From positions 1 through 11,761 of the forward strand of contig RHCK01000016.1 of assembly GCA_010030605.1 (NCBI GenBank): DNA of 11,761 nucleotides, in the 5' to 3' direction. This stretch comes from Acidimicrobiia bacterium (GTDB lineage: Bacteria; Actinomycetota; Acidimicrobiia; Acidimicrobiales; Ilumatobacteraceae). This document shows positions 1 through 6,560 of the stretch, piece after piece (within the stretch, counting starts at the first letter, position 1; every line of letters begins with the position of its first letter). Position numbers and translations under genes: made by a program. The notes below the pieces were generated by a model. The model ran no database searches. It had not been told where the DNA came from and saw nothing but the letters and a program-made list of their open reading frames with translations.

Positions 1-2
1 CC

Positions 3-1157
3 TCGTTCGCTCCCCTTGGCGCACTGACTCTCGCCGATGCCCGCGCCGAACTTGCCACTCTCAAGCGCGAACGGGCCATCATCGACGCCCGCATCATCGC
101 CATCGTCGGCCACATCGATTCGCTCGCCACCGCCGAACGTCCCGAATTCGCCGTCCCCGAACGCGAGCTCATGGCGCACGCCGGCATGTCCAGCCGCGAG
201 GCCCGCGACGCAGTGGCCCGCTCGCTCGTCACCGAAAGTGCCCCTCAGTTGGCCGACGCATTGGCCAAGGGTGACACCACCGCGGCTCACCTCGACGCCG
301 TCCGGCGCGGACTCAAGATCGCCGGCGCCGATCGCGACGCGTTTCTCGCGCACATGCCTCACCTCGCGACGGCCGCCACCACCATGTCCATCGGCGATTT
401 CAACACCTTGGTGAAAGACACCGCCAAAGCAGTGCAGTCCGATGGTGGTCTCGCCCTCTTCGAACAACAGCAACGCCAGACGTACATCAAGACCTGGACC
501 GATCACGAGGGCATGCTGCAGGTCCGCGGACAATTCGATCCCATCAGCGGAGCAGCGTTCACATCATTGGTCGAACAGCAGAAAGAGCGCATGTTTCACT
601 CCGGCGATCGCGAAGTTCCGGTGAACGTTGCACCGGGCATCGAGCCCAACGATCACCGTCGCGCTCACGCGTTGCTGGCACTCATCAATCACACCCCCAC
701 CGGCGACGACATCGCTCGTCCGCAGCGCGCCGAAGTGGTGGTGCACATCGATCTGGCCACCCTCACCGGCGGTCCGCACGCCAACACCACCTGCCGCACT
801 CACCTCGGAACCGATATTCCCGCCGAGACCGCCCGACGATTGGCCTGCGAGGCCGACATCATCCCGGTGGTGCTCGACGGTCACAGCGTTCCCATCGATG
901 TCGGACGGGCGAAACGACTGGCCACCATCCACCAACGCCGAGCATTGGAAGCAATCCACACCACCTGCGCCATCCCCGATTGCGACGTGCCGTACCACCG
1001 TTGCCAGATTCACCACATCGACTACTGGGAAAACGGCGGTCGCACCGACATGAGCAATCAACTACCACTGTGCAACAAACATCACCACGCCGTTCACGAA
1101 GGTGGCTGGACACTCACCCTCGACCTCACCACCCGAGCGGTCACATTCACGCGGTAG
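3..1157 (+). CDS. DUF222/HNH endonuclease family protein, 5'-truncated
   Basis: The reading frame is open from the first bases, so the start lies upstream of the window; 384 residues are visible. The last 65 or so residues form an HNH nuclease finger: a Cys-x4-Cys pair in CAIPDCD, then CQIHHIDYWENGG, then NQLPLCNKHHHAVHEGG. These supply the paired His, the Asn and the closing His residues that bind and cleave DNA through a divalent metal. The helical region before it matches the style of DUF222 (13E12 repeat family), which in actinobacteria is usually found N-terminal to such an HNH module. Family members are often multicopy and their cellular role is poorly defined; they are linked to mobile DNA in mycobacteria, but I see no integrase, att site or toxin partner here. 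Its 3' end converges on the permease gene with 81 bp between them. Family confidence is high; biological role unknown. Confidence 0.88.
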   Translation, partial: SFAPLGALTLADARAELATLKRERAIIDARIIAIVGHIDSLATAERPEFAVPERELMAHAGMSSREARDAVARSLVTESAPQLADALAKGDTTAAHLDAVRRGLKIAGADRDAFLAHMPHLATAATTMSIGDFNTLVKDTAKAVQSDGGLALFEQQQRQTYIKTWTDHEGMLQVRGQFDPISGAAFTSLVEQQKERMFHSGDREVPVNVAPGIEPNDHRRAHALLALINHTPTGDDIARPQRAEVVVHIDLATLTGGPHANTTCRTHLGTDIPAETARRLACEADIIPVVLDGHSVPIDVGRAKRLATIHQRRALEAIHTTCAIPDCDVPYHRCQIHHIDYWENGGRTDMSNQLPLCNKHHHAVHEGGWTLTLDLTTRAVTFTR

Positions 1158-1179
1158 CGGAAGCGTTGCCTGGCTCTTA

Positions 1180-1238
1180 GCCCGAGCGTTGTCGAAGCGG
1201 TAACCGAAGCCTCGTATGACTAGTTGCCCGAGCGTTGT
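1180..1238. repeat. Two 13-bp direct repeats in the convergent spacer
   Basis: GCCCGAGCGTTGT occurs at 1180-1192 and again at 1226-1238, 46 bp apart, in the 81-bp spacer between the endonuclease and permease stop codons. Partial likeness continues after each copy (AAGCGGTAACCG versus AGGCGGCAGCCG). The first copy runs on into CGAAG, giving CCGAGCGTTGTCGAAG, which resembles short intergenic repeats of the GAGC...GTCGAAG type that I recall from several phyla. I see no convincing terminator hairpin in this spacer. Confidence 0.6.
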
Positions 1239-2282
1239 TTAGGCGGCAGCCGGTGCCTTGCGCTTGCGGATCTTGGCCACGCCACGTTGGCTGGCCAGAG
1301 CCACCGCGATGATCAACGTGGTGCCCTGGAACATCGGATTCACCCAGTACGAATCCGTGCCCACCACCAACTGCAGACCCTTGATGCCGAAAGCCAACGC
1401 AAACAACGCAATGAACGTTCCGCCCACATTCGGGCGACCCTTCAACTGCGACGCACCGAAGAACACCGCGGCGATGGCCGGGAACAAGTAGTTCGGTCCG
1501 GTCGCCGAGGTGAACAGTCCCACCTTGGCGCTCAACACCACACCGGCCACACCAGCCAGGAACGACGACGCGATCAGCGAGCCCCACATGATGCGATCCG
1601 TGCGCAGACCAGCCAAACGCGCGGCCTCGGGGTTACCGCCCGTGGCGTAAATGAATCGACCAATGGGAGTGTGCTCCAACACATACCAACAAATCAGTCC
1701 GAGACCCGCCAGGTAATAGAACACCACCGGAATGCCCAACAGGTCGCCGCGACCGAAGCGCTCGAAGGTGCTCGAGAACGTGCCGGTGATCTGACGGTTG
1801 AACGACAGCTTCAACACGATCGCGCTCACCACCTGCCCGATACCAAGCGTGGCGATGAATGAGTTCACTTTTAGTTTCACCACCACGAAACCAGACACGA
1901 CGCCAACACACGTGCACGCCAACACCGCGATGAGAGCGGCAAAGCCGACCGGCATGTTGAACGAACGGCTCTTTTCATCGGACAAGAAACACGTGATAAC
2001 CACCGACAGCGACATCACGGCGCCGATCGACAGGTCGAACGTCGACGCACAGAACGGAATCAAGAACGCGAGCGCCAAGATGCCCACGGCCACGTTCTCG
2101 CCCATGATCAACTTCGCGCTGGCCACGCTCAGGAACGTGTCGGTCTTCCAGATACCGAAGATCACCATGAACGCGCCCCACAGATAGAGCGCACTGAAGC
2201 GGTCGAGGCCCAGCTTCGTGAGCAACGACTTCTGCGGCGCGCTCGCGGTGACCGCCGGCGAAGTTTCTGTGTTTCCTGACAT
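1239..2282 (-). CDS. ABC sugar-type importer, membrane permease (RbsC-like)
   Basis: A 347-residue inner-membrane permease of the BPD_transp_2 class (RbsC/XylH/MglC type), which forms the solute channel, normally as a homodimer. The sequence shows many hydrophobic segments, the FDLSIGAVMSL motif near residue 85 that is typical after the third or fourth helix, and a GGNPEAARLAGL motif in the cytoplasmic loop that contacts the ATPase. A Lys/Arg-rich tail (KIRKRKAPAAA) ends the protein. I chose ATG at 2282 because GAGGGG (2294-2289) sits 6 nt upstream; a TTG two codons earlier would abut that ribosome site. The gene follows the ATPase gene after 128 bp on the same strand and is probably cotranscribed with it. 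The substrate cannot be read from sequence; ribose-, xylose- or other sugar-like solutes are typical of the family. Confidence 0.92.
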   Translation of the reverse strand: MSGNTETSPAVTASAPQKSLLTKLGLDRFSALYLWGAFMVIFGIWKTDTFLSVASAKLIMGENVAVGILALAFLIPFCASTFDLSIGAVMSLSVVITCFLSDEKSRSFNMPVGFAALIAVLACTCVGVVSGFVVVKLKVNSFIATLGIGQVVSAIVLKLSFNRQITGTFSSTFERFGRGDLLGIPVVFYYLAGLGLICWYVLEHTPIGRFIYATGGNPEAARLAGLRTDRIMWGSLIASSFLAGVAGVVLSAKVGLFTSATGPNYLFPAIAAVFFGASQLKGRPNVGGTFIALFALAFGIKGLQLVVGTDSYWVNPMFQGTTLIIAVALASQRGVAKIRKRKAPAAA

Positions 2283-2306
2283 CTGCAACCCCTCGTGTCG
2301 AGACTG

Positions 2307-2334
2307 TGTTTCGTGAACTGTGCTTCGTGAACTG
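2307..2334. repeat. 14-bp tandem repeat upstream of the permease gene
   Basis: TGTTTCGTGAACTG (2307-2320) is followed directly by TGCTTCGTGAACTG (2321-2334), with one mismatch. The pair lies 25 bp upstream of the permease start, within the 128-bp gap between the ATPase stop and the permease. A shorter repeat, ATTTCTGG, lies at 2353-2360 and 2366-2373. The tandem pair could be a two-site operator or only a local duplication. The core CGTGAACT is seen again at 4067-4074 in the divergent control region, but also inside the binding-protein gene near 5000, so its regulatory meaning is uncertain. Confidence 0.55.
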
Positions 2335-2410
2335 CGATTACTTCTAAGAACAATTTCTGGGAACTATTTCTGGCCGTCCAACCCGACCAGTTGTTTGCTT
2401 TTACTTGCGC

Positions 2411-3943
2411 TTAATTGTGCGCCACCAAACTCGAACCGGCCAACAACACTTGATCGATGCGCTCGGCCATGGACGAGGCGCCCGATCCGCCGTTGCGCAA
2501 CACCGTGTCGACGATCGCTCCCTTGTGCATCACGATCACCCGATCGCAGAGGCGAGCCAACTCGGCCGAATCGGTGGAAGCCACCAAAACGGCCGAACCC
2601 GACGCCGCCGCCGAGTCGACGAAGGTGTGAATCTCTTCCTTTGCTCCGATGTCGACACCTTGGGTGGGTTCATCCAGCAAAAGCACCTTCGGATTCAGTC
2701 GGAAACTGCGCGACATCATCACCTTTTGCTGATTGCCGCCGGACAAGGTGCTGATGGGCGCCTCGCTTCCGGTGGTCACCACCGACAGGCTGCGAATCCA
2801 GTCGTTCGTTTCCGCCTTTTCCTTTTTGTGATTCAGGCGTAGACCGGTCTTGTTGCGCTTCACGTCGGCCAACGTGGTGTTCGAGCGCACGCTCATCAAG
2901 GAGATGATTCCGTTACGCAACCGATCGGCGGGCACGAAGGCCAACCCCGAAGCGATCGAGGTGCTGGGGTCGCCAGCTTTCAACGGCGCTCCGTCCACCA
3001 GAACGTCACCAAGGCGATCGATGGCTCCCGACAACGACGGAATCAGCGTGTCGCGTCCGGAACCCGTGAGCCCGGCCACGCCGAGCACCTCTCCCGGACG
3101 CACCTCGAACGACACGTCGCTCAATCCCATTCCGATGAGTCCACGAACTTCCAAGCGCGGAGCGGCGGACTGATCGATCTGTCGATCGATGCTGGCGGCG
3201 GTCACCTTGTGGCCGACGATCAATTCGATGAGCGAAGCCATATCGAGCTCGGAGGTGTTCTTGGTGGCCACCACTTTGGCGTCACGCAACACGGTCACGC
3301 GATCGGCGATCTCGAACACTTCTTCCAAGTGATGCGACACGAACACCACCGAAATGCCGCGGGCCTTCAAACGTCGCACGGCTTCGAAGAGGCGGTCCAC
3401 GTCGGCGCCGGGCAGAGACGCAGTGGGTTCGTCGAGAATGAGAATGGAGATGTTCTGGTCGGCGTCCTGCAAGGCCCGAGCAATGGCCACACCGGTGCGG
3501 GCCGCTCCGCCCAGAGCGGCCACGGGCACGCGCACATTGATGTCGAAACCCAGATCGAGCAGAGCCTGCTTGGCGCGCTTGGTCTCTTCGCGCCACTTGA
3601 TACGCCGACCGAATCCGGTGCGGTAGCCGAAACCGAGGGCCAGGTTTTCGACCGCGCTGACTGCTTCCACCAAACCGAGATCCTGATGGACGAATCGGAT
3701 GCCGGCCGCCTGAGCCGCCTGAGCGTTTCCAATGTCGAAAGCCTCATCGCGCATGGTGACGTGATGTCCCGGATCCGGCTGATGAAATCCGGCCAACACC
3801 TTGATGAGGGTCGACTTACCCGAGCCGTTCTGGCCGACGAGGGCGTGGACTTCGCCCTCTTCCACGTCGAAGGTGGCCTCATGCAGGGCGACCTGACCGG
3901 GGAACGTCTTCGATAACGACCAGATCTGAAGAATCTTCGACAT
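2411..3943 (-). CDS. ABC sugar-type importer, double-NBD ATPase (RbsA/MglA-like)
   Basis: A 510-residue cytoplasmic ATPase with two nucleotide-binding domains in one chain, the usual size for RbsA/MglA/XylG; it powers the neighbouring permease. NBD1 (about 1-245) has Walker A GQNGSGKST at 37-45, Q-loop Q87, Walker B ILILDEP ending at 173 and H-loop H204. NBD2 (about 262-500) has a Lys-less Walker A GLTGSGRDT at 291-299, signature LSGGNQQ at 400-406 and Walker B LLLDEP at 421-426. Oddly, the NBD1 signature position reads LGGAART (144-150), without the usual Ser and Gly. ATG at 3943 is chosen because AGGGGGAG (3959-3952) lies 8 nt upstream and the conserved domain begins at once; an in-frame ATG at 3985 adds 14 non-conserved residues. 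Substrate unknown. Confidence 0.93.
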   Translation of the reverse strand: MSKILQIWSLSKTFPGQVALHEATFDVEEGEVHALVGQNGSGKSTLIKVLAGFHQPDPGHHVTMRDEAFDIGNAQAAQAAGIRFVHQDLGLVEAVSAVENLALGFGYRTGFGRRIKWREETKRAKQALLDLGFDINVRVPVAALGGAARTGVAIARALQDADQNISILILDEPTASLPGADVDRLFEAVRRLKARGISVVFVSHHLEEVFEIADRVTVLRDAKVVATKNTSELDMASLIELIVGHKVTAASIDRQIDQSAAPRLEVRGLIGMGLSDVSFEVRPGEVLGVAGLTGSGRDTLIPSLSGAIDRLGDVLVDGAPLKAGDPSTSIASGLAFVPADRLRNGIISLMSVRSNTTLADVKRNKTGLRLNHKKEKAETNDWIRSLSVVTTGSEAPISTLSGGNQQKVMMSRSFRLNPKVLLLDEPTQGVDIGAKEEIHTFVDSAAASGSAVLVASTDSAELARLCDRVIVMHKGAIVDTVLRNGGSGASSMAERIDQVLLAGSSLVAHN

Positions 3944-4115
3944 GTCCCCCACTCCCCCTGGACGCCCGTACTTTGCCCCCGACATGGACCTGCGTCCAAG
4001 TCGTACGAAGCACCCTAATTGATTGTAGGATTAGTTCGCTTACTGAGGGGGAAGCTTGAGCAATCTCGTGAACTCTCCCCTGAGGTGTGCACCTACACCA
4101 ATCAAAGGGGAGAAA
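3944..4115. promoter_or_regulatory. Divergent control region of the ABC importer
   Basis: This 172-bp region separates the minus-strand ATPase gene from the plus-strand binding-protein gene and must hold promoters for both. Minus strand: TAGGGT (4017-4012) fits the actinobacterial -10 pattern TANNNT and would start RNA near 4004, 61 nt before the ATPase ATG. Plus strand: TAGGAT (4026-4031) would start RNA near 4039. No good -35 boxes are seen for either. Two short inverted repeats could be operators: TGGAC-CTGC-GTCCA (3985-3998), just downstream of the minus-strand start, and AGGTG-TG-CACCT (4083-4094), between the plus-strand start and its ribosome site. The layout is seen directly; the promoter calls are inference. 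Confidence 0.5.
4104..4112 (+). promoter_or_regulatory. Ribosome binding site of the binding-protein gene
   Basis: AAAGGGGAG followed by AAA and ATG at 4116. This strong purine run decides the start: it places translation at the lipoprotein signal peptide and excludes the upstream in-frame TTG at 4056. Confidence 0.8.
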
Positions 4116-5378
4116 ATGCGTAAAGGAACCCGTCGGGTCGCCGCAGCCGTTTTCGCTCTCGGTCTTGTGGCCGCCGCCTGTGGTGGCGACGACTCCGGCT
4201 CGAGCGATTCCACTGAGGCACCCGCAACATCAGAGGCACCGTCCACCGAGGCTCCGCCCAGCGCTGAAGCCTGTGTCAGTTCGGGCGAGCCAAACACCGG
4301 AGTCGCTCCTGAAGCGACCACCGCTCCGTCTGCAGATGCCTCAGCGGCTGGCGACGATGAAGTTGCGAATGCGCAGGCCGTGGTCGACGCACTCCGCGTG
4401 ATCCCGACTGGCATCTCAGTGTCAGTGTCACCGTCAAAGGTTGTCCCGACGGGATGTAAGGTTGCCTGGCTGGCTTGCGAGCTGCCCAGCTGCACCGAAG
4501 TGGGCGAAGACTGGCCCGCCATCGCCGAAGCTCTCGGCTGGGAACTGAAGGTCATCAACGTCGAGAGTGCATCTCCCGGCGCGGGCGTCCAGGAAGCCAT
4601 CGATTGGGGTGCGAATTACATCGCCATTTCGGGCTCGCCGGTTGCCGCCTTCCAGGAGCAGTACGACGCCGCCGTGGCCGCGGGCATCAAGTTCGCCTTC
4701 GCCTACAACGGTGAGGCACCTGCCGACGGCATCCTGACCTCGATCAGTGGCAACGACGCCGTGTACAACGCCGGTACTCGCATCGCCAACTACATCATCG
4801 CCGACAGTGGCGCGGCTGCCCACGTGCTCATGGTGAACATCCAGATGTTCCCCGTGCTCGTGGCCGAAGAGAACGGCATCAAGGACACCCTCGCTGCCGG
4901 TTGCGCGGCCTGCACCTTCGACGTGCTACCCGTCACCATCCCGGACATCGGCGTGAACGTGCCCACCTTGGTGGCCTCGTACCTCCAGGAGCACCCGGAC
5001 GTGAACTACATCAGCTACGCGTTCTCGGCTCTGCCGATCGGCGTGACCGCTGCTCTCCAGAGCGCCGGCCTCGACGGTCAGGTCACCCAGGTCGGCGTCG
5101 ACTTCGACACCACCGGCTTGTCGGAGATCGTGGCTGGCACGCACAAGGCCTGGACCTCGAACCCCAAGGCCTACTCGTCCTGGATCATGGCCCACGCCAT
5201 GGTGCTCGACGCGGTTGGTGACGAGTTCACCGAGCGCGAAGCTGCCGAGACGCTGCCCACCATGATCGTGGACGACGCCGACACCGCTCAGAGCATTCTG
5301 GACGGTAGCCCGCTGCAGAACTGGAAGGGACCGGAAGGCTACGCCGACCAGTTCCTCAAGCTCTGGGGCGTTGCCTGA
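4116..5378 (+). CDS. ABC importer substrate-binding lipoprotein (sugar-type)
   Basis: A 420-residue extracytoplasmic solute-binding protein of the periplasmic-binding-protein type I fold (Peripla_BP_4-like). It starts with a lipoprotein signal: MRKGTRR, a hydrophobic core, and lipobox VAAAC with Cys22 as the lipidated residue. An Asp/Ser-rich stretch and an Ala/Pro/Thr/Ser/Glu linker (about 23-85) tether the domain to the membrane. The ligand-binding domain runs from about 113 to 415, with alternating beta strands and helices such as CKVAWLACELPSC, YIAISGSPVAAFQEQYDAA and QVTQVGVDFDTTG. Six further Cys residues (53, 114, 121, 126, 263, 266) could form disulfides outside the cell, which is unusual for this family. 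The gene is transcribed away from its ATPase and permease and has its own terminator, which would allow the binding protein to be made in excess. Ligand not predictable; a sugar is the family default. Confidence 0.9.
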   Translation: MRKGTRRVAAAVFALGLVAAACGGDDSGSSDSTEAPATSEAPSTEAPPSAEACVSSGEPNTGVAPEATTAPSADASAAGDDEVANAQAVVDALRVIPTGISVSVSPSKVVPTGCKVAWLACELPSCTEVGEDWPAIAEALGWELKVINVESASPGAGVQEAIDWGANYIAISGSPVAAFQEQYDAAVAAGIKFAFAYNGEAPADGILTSISGNDAVYNAGTRIANYIIADSGAAAHVLMVNIQMFPVLVAEENGIKDTLAAGCAACTFDVLPVTIPDIGVNVPTLVASYLQEHPDVNYISYAFSALPIGVTAALQSAGLDGQVTQVGVDFDTTGLSEIVAGTHKAWTSNPKAYSSWIMAHAMVLDAVGDEFTEREAAETLPTMIVDDADTAQSILDGSPLQNWKGPEGYADQFLKLWGVA

Positions 5379-5394
5379 TTCACGAGCACGTGAA
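5379..5394 (+). repeat. Small hairpin right after the binding-protein stop
   Basis: TTCACG-AGCA-CGTGAA is a perfect 6-bp stem with a 4-nt loop, beginning directly after the TGA stop. There is no T tract, so it is not a terminator by itself. It could stabilise the mRNA 3' end or be chance. Confidence 0.45.
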
Positions 5395-5418
5395 ACTCGG
5401 CTGAGCAATCAGCCCGAC

Positions 5419-5433
5419 GGACCTCATGGGTCC
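5419..5433 (+). repeat. Small hairpin upstream of the terminator
   Basis: GGACC-TCATG-GGTCC is a perfect 5-bp inverted repeat 9 bp before the main terminator stem. With the hairpin at 5379-5394 it makes three stem-loops in a row after the binding-protein gene. Confidence 0.4.
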
Positions 5434-5442
5434 ATCGCGACG

Positions 5443-5472
5443 GAGACCGGGTGCCTGGCACCCGGTCTCTTT
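5443..5472 (+). terminator. Intrinsic terminator after the binding-protein gene
   Basis: GAGACCGGGTGC (5443-5454), loop CTG, GCACCCGGTCTC (5458-5469) is a perfect 12-bp GC-rich stem. It is followed by TTT and then CGTTT, a short and interrupted T tract that is common in high-GC bacteria. It ends the binding-protein transcript and insulates the chorismate mutase fusion gene, whose own -10 element lies about 90 bp downstream. Confidence 0.88.
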
Positions 5473-5562
5473 CGTTTCCGGAACCTGCTCTCGTGACACA
5501 GCGAATCTCCGGGCAACTATTTCCAGGCAATCAATTCCGGGAGACCAACGACGTCGACGGAA

Positions 5563-5568
5563 TAGGGT
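5563..5568 (+). promoter_or_regulatory. -10 element placed for a leaderless transcript
   Basis: TAGGGT fits the actinobacterial -10 pattern TANNNT. Seven nt (GAGAACC) separate it from GTG at 5576, the spacing at which RNA would begin on the start codon itself. The overlapping AGGGTGAG (5564-5571) can also be read as a ribosome site with 4 nt spacing, so a leadered transcript is possible too. No clear -35 box is visible, as is common for such promoters. Confidence 0.5.
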
Positions 5569-5575
5569 GAGAACC

Positions 5576-6379
5576 GTGCCGAGTGACTCGCCGACCGAAC
5601 TGGCTTCGCTGCGTCAGCGCATCGACGAACTCGACCGTCGTCTCATCGCCACATTGGCCGAACGCATCCAGGTGTGCCATGAGGTCGCGCGCATCAAGGA
5701 GCACAGCGACACTCCGATCATCCAACCCGAACGAGTGCGGTCGGTCATCTCCAGCCGACGTCAACACGCCATCGATGCCGGGATCGATCCGGACTTCGCC
5801 GAAGACGTGATGCGCGTCGTGCTCGCCGAGACCCATCGCATCGAAGTCGCCGGTCGCCGCACCGACGCCGCACCGGAAAAGTCCGCGTTGCGCGACAATC
5901 GCCAGGGAACGCCCACCGACATCCACACGGCCCTCGACACCGTGGCCACCCGCATCGACCATGTCGTGGTCGCGGTCGACGATCTCGCCACAGCGGTGAA
6001 ACACTTCACCGAGAAACTCGGTTTTCACCTGCAAGCCACCGACCATGATCAGCCGGGCATCGCGGCCCTCGTCGCCGGCGGCGTCACGTTGGTTCTGGTC
6101 TCCCCCGAAGCCGGATCCGAGGTGGCCGCGTATCTGGCCGAGCACGGACCCGGCATCCATCACATCGCCATCGAGGTCCTCAACGCCGAGTACGCCCGTC
6201 ATGCATTGTCGGAAATCACCGACACCACGCCTTTGGTCGACGATGCCCACGGTCACGAGCAGTTCTTCACGGTCCGTGATGCCGACAGCGGCGTGCAGTT
6301 GGGCTACATCGCCCGCACCGGTCACCGCGTGGGTGTGGCCACGCAGAACATCCTCGCAGCCTTCAAGTTCGCTCGCTGA
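5576..6379 (+). CDS. Chorismate mutase (AroQ type) fused to a VOC domain
   Basis: A 267-residue, apparently bifunctional protein. Residues about 5-90 match the AroQ helical chorismate mutase, which converts chorismate to prephenate for phenylalanine and tyrosine: LRQRIDELDRRLIATLAER, then RIKEHSDTPIIQPERV. R13, R30, K41 and E52 occupy the usual active-site positions. A polar linker (about 91-125) leads to a VOC (glyoxalase-fold) domain (about 126-250): RIDHVVVAVDDL, VTLVLVSP and GPGIHHIAIEV, resembling methylmalonyl-CoA epimerase and the 4-hydroxyphenylpyruvate dioxygenase N-terminal half. H129 and H195 or H196 are kept, but the last-strand Glu ligand appears replaced (VQLGYIAR, Gly243), so metal catalysis is doubtful. 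GTG at 5576 is chosen because the mutase begins at once and upstream in-frame sequence runs through the terminator. It lies upstream of fbiC on the same strand. Mutase call strong; VOC role unknown. Confidence 0.85.
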   Translation: MPSDSPTELASLRQRIDELDRRLIATLAERIQVCHEVARIKEHSDTPIIQPERVRSVISSRRQHAIDAGIDPDFAEDVMRVVLAETHRIEVAGRRTDAAPEKSALRDNRQGTPTDIHTALDTVATRIDHVVVAVDDLATAVKHFTEKLGFHLQATDHDQPGIAALVAGGVTLVLVSPEAGSEVAAYLAEHGPGIHHIAIEVLNAEYARHALSEITDTTPLVDDAHGHEQFFTVRDADSGVQLGYIARTGHRVGVATQNILAAFKFAR

Positions 6380-6417
6380 CCTCGGGTACTCGCTGGAGTT
6401 CCGGGACGTTGCCGTAG

Positions 6418-6423
6418 TAGGGT
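6418..6423 (+). promoter_or_regulatory. Candidate -10 element for fbiC
   Basis: TAGGGT, in the same TAGGGTGA context as the element at 5563, fits TANNNT. RNA would start near A6431, giving fbiC a leader of about 168 nt. No convincing -35 box is visible. It lies 38 bp after the chorismate mutase stop, so fbiC may also be read through from that gene. Confidence 0.4.
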
Positions 6424-6541
6424 GATCCTCAGCACGACCGCCCGGGGGGCTCGCGGTGACGCGGACTTCACGAGCATGGGGGCTTCGCGGCTCTTTCGCA
6501 TCCGCGGAACTCCCGTTGTGCGCTGGCAAAAACAGAGTTCC

Positions 6542-6559
6542 GTCAGGAGATCTCCTGAC
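6542..6559. promoter_or_regulatory. Perfect 18-bp palindrome upstream of fbiC
   Basis: GTCAGGAGATCTCCTGAC is identical to its own reverse complement over all 18 bases and ends 39 nt before the fbiC start. Such symmetry without a loop suits a dimeric repressor site in DNA; as RNA it would fold with a loop of about 4 nt and a 7-bp stem. Confidence 0.6.
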
Positions 6560-6560
6560 T

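Noticed and set aside
1224..1862. 212-codon open frame on the plus strand
   Set aside because: Antisense to the permease gene; highly charged, low-complexity translation typical of a shadow frame.
3209..3916. 235-codon open frame on the plus strand
   Set aside because: Antisense shadow of the ABC ATPase gene; His- and Gly-rich translation with no recognisable domain.
4056..4115. Upstream TTG start for the binding protein
   Set aside because: It would put 20 polar residues before the lipoprotein signal peptide; AAAGGGGAG clearly marks ATG at 4116.
5426..5575. Upstream extension of the chorismate mutase fusion
   Set aside because: The extension is translated through the perfect terminator stem and has no mutase-like sequence.
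5531..6529. 332-codon open frame on the minus strand
   Set aside because: Antisense to the chorismate mutase-VOC gene and the fbiC leader; GC-rich coding sequence commonly leaves such frames open, and the translation shows no family.
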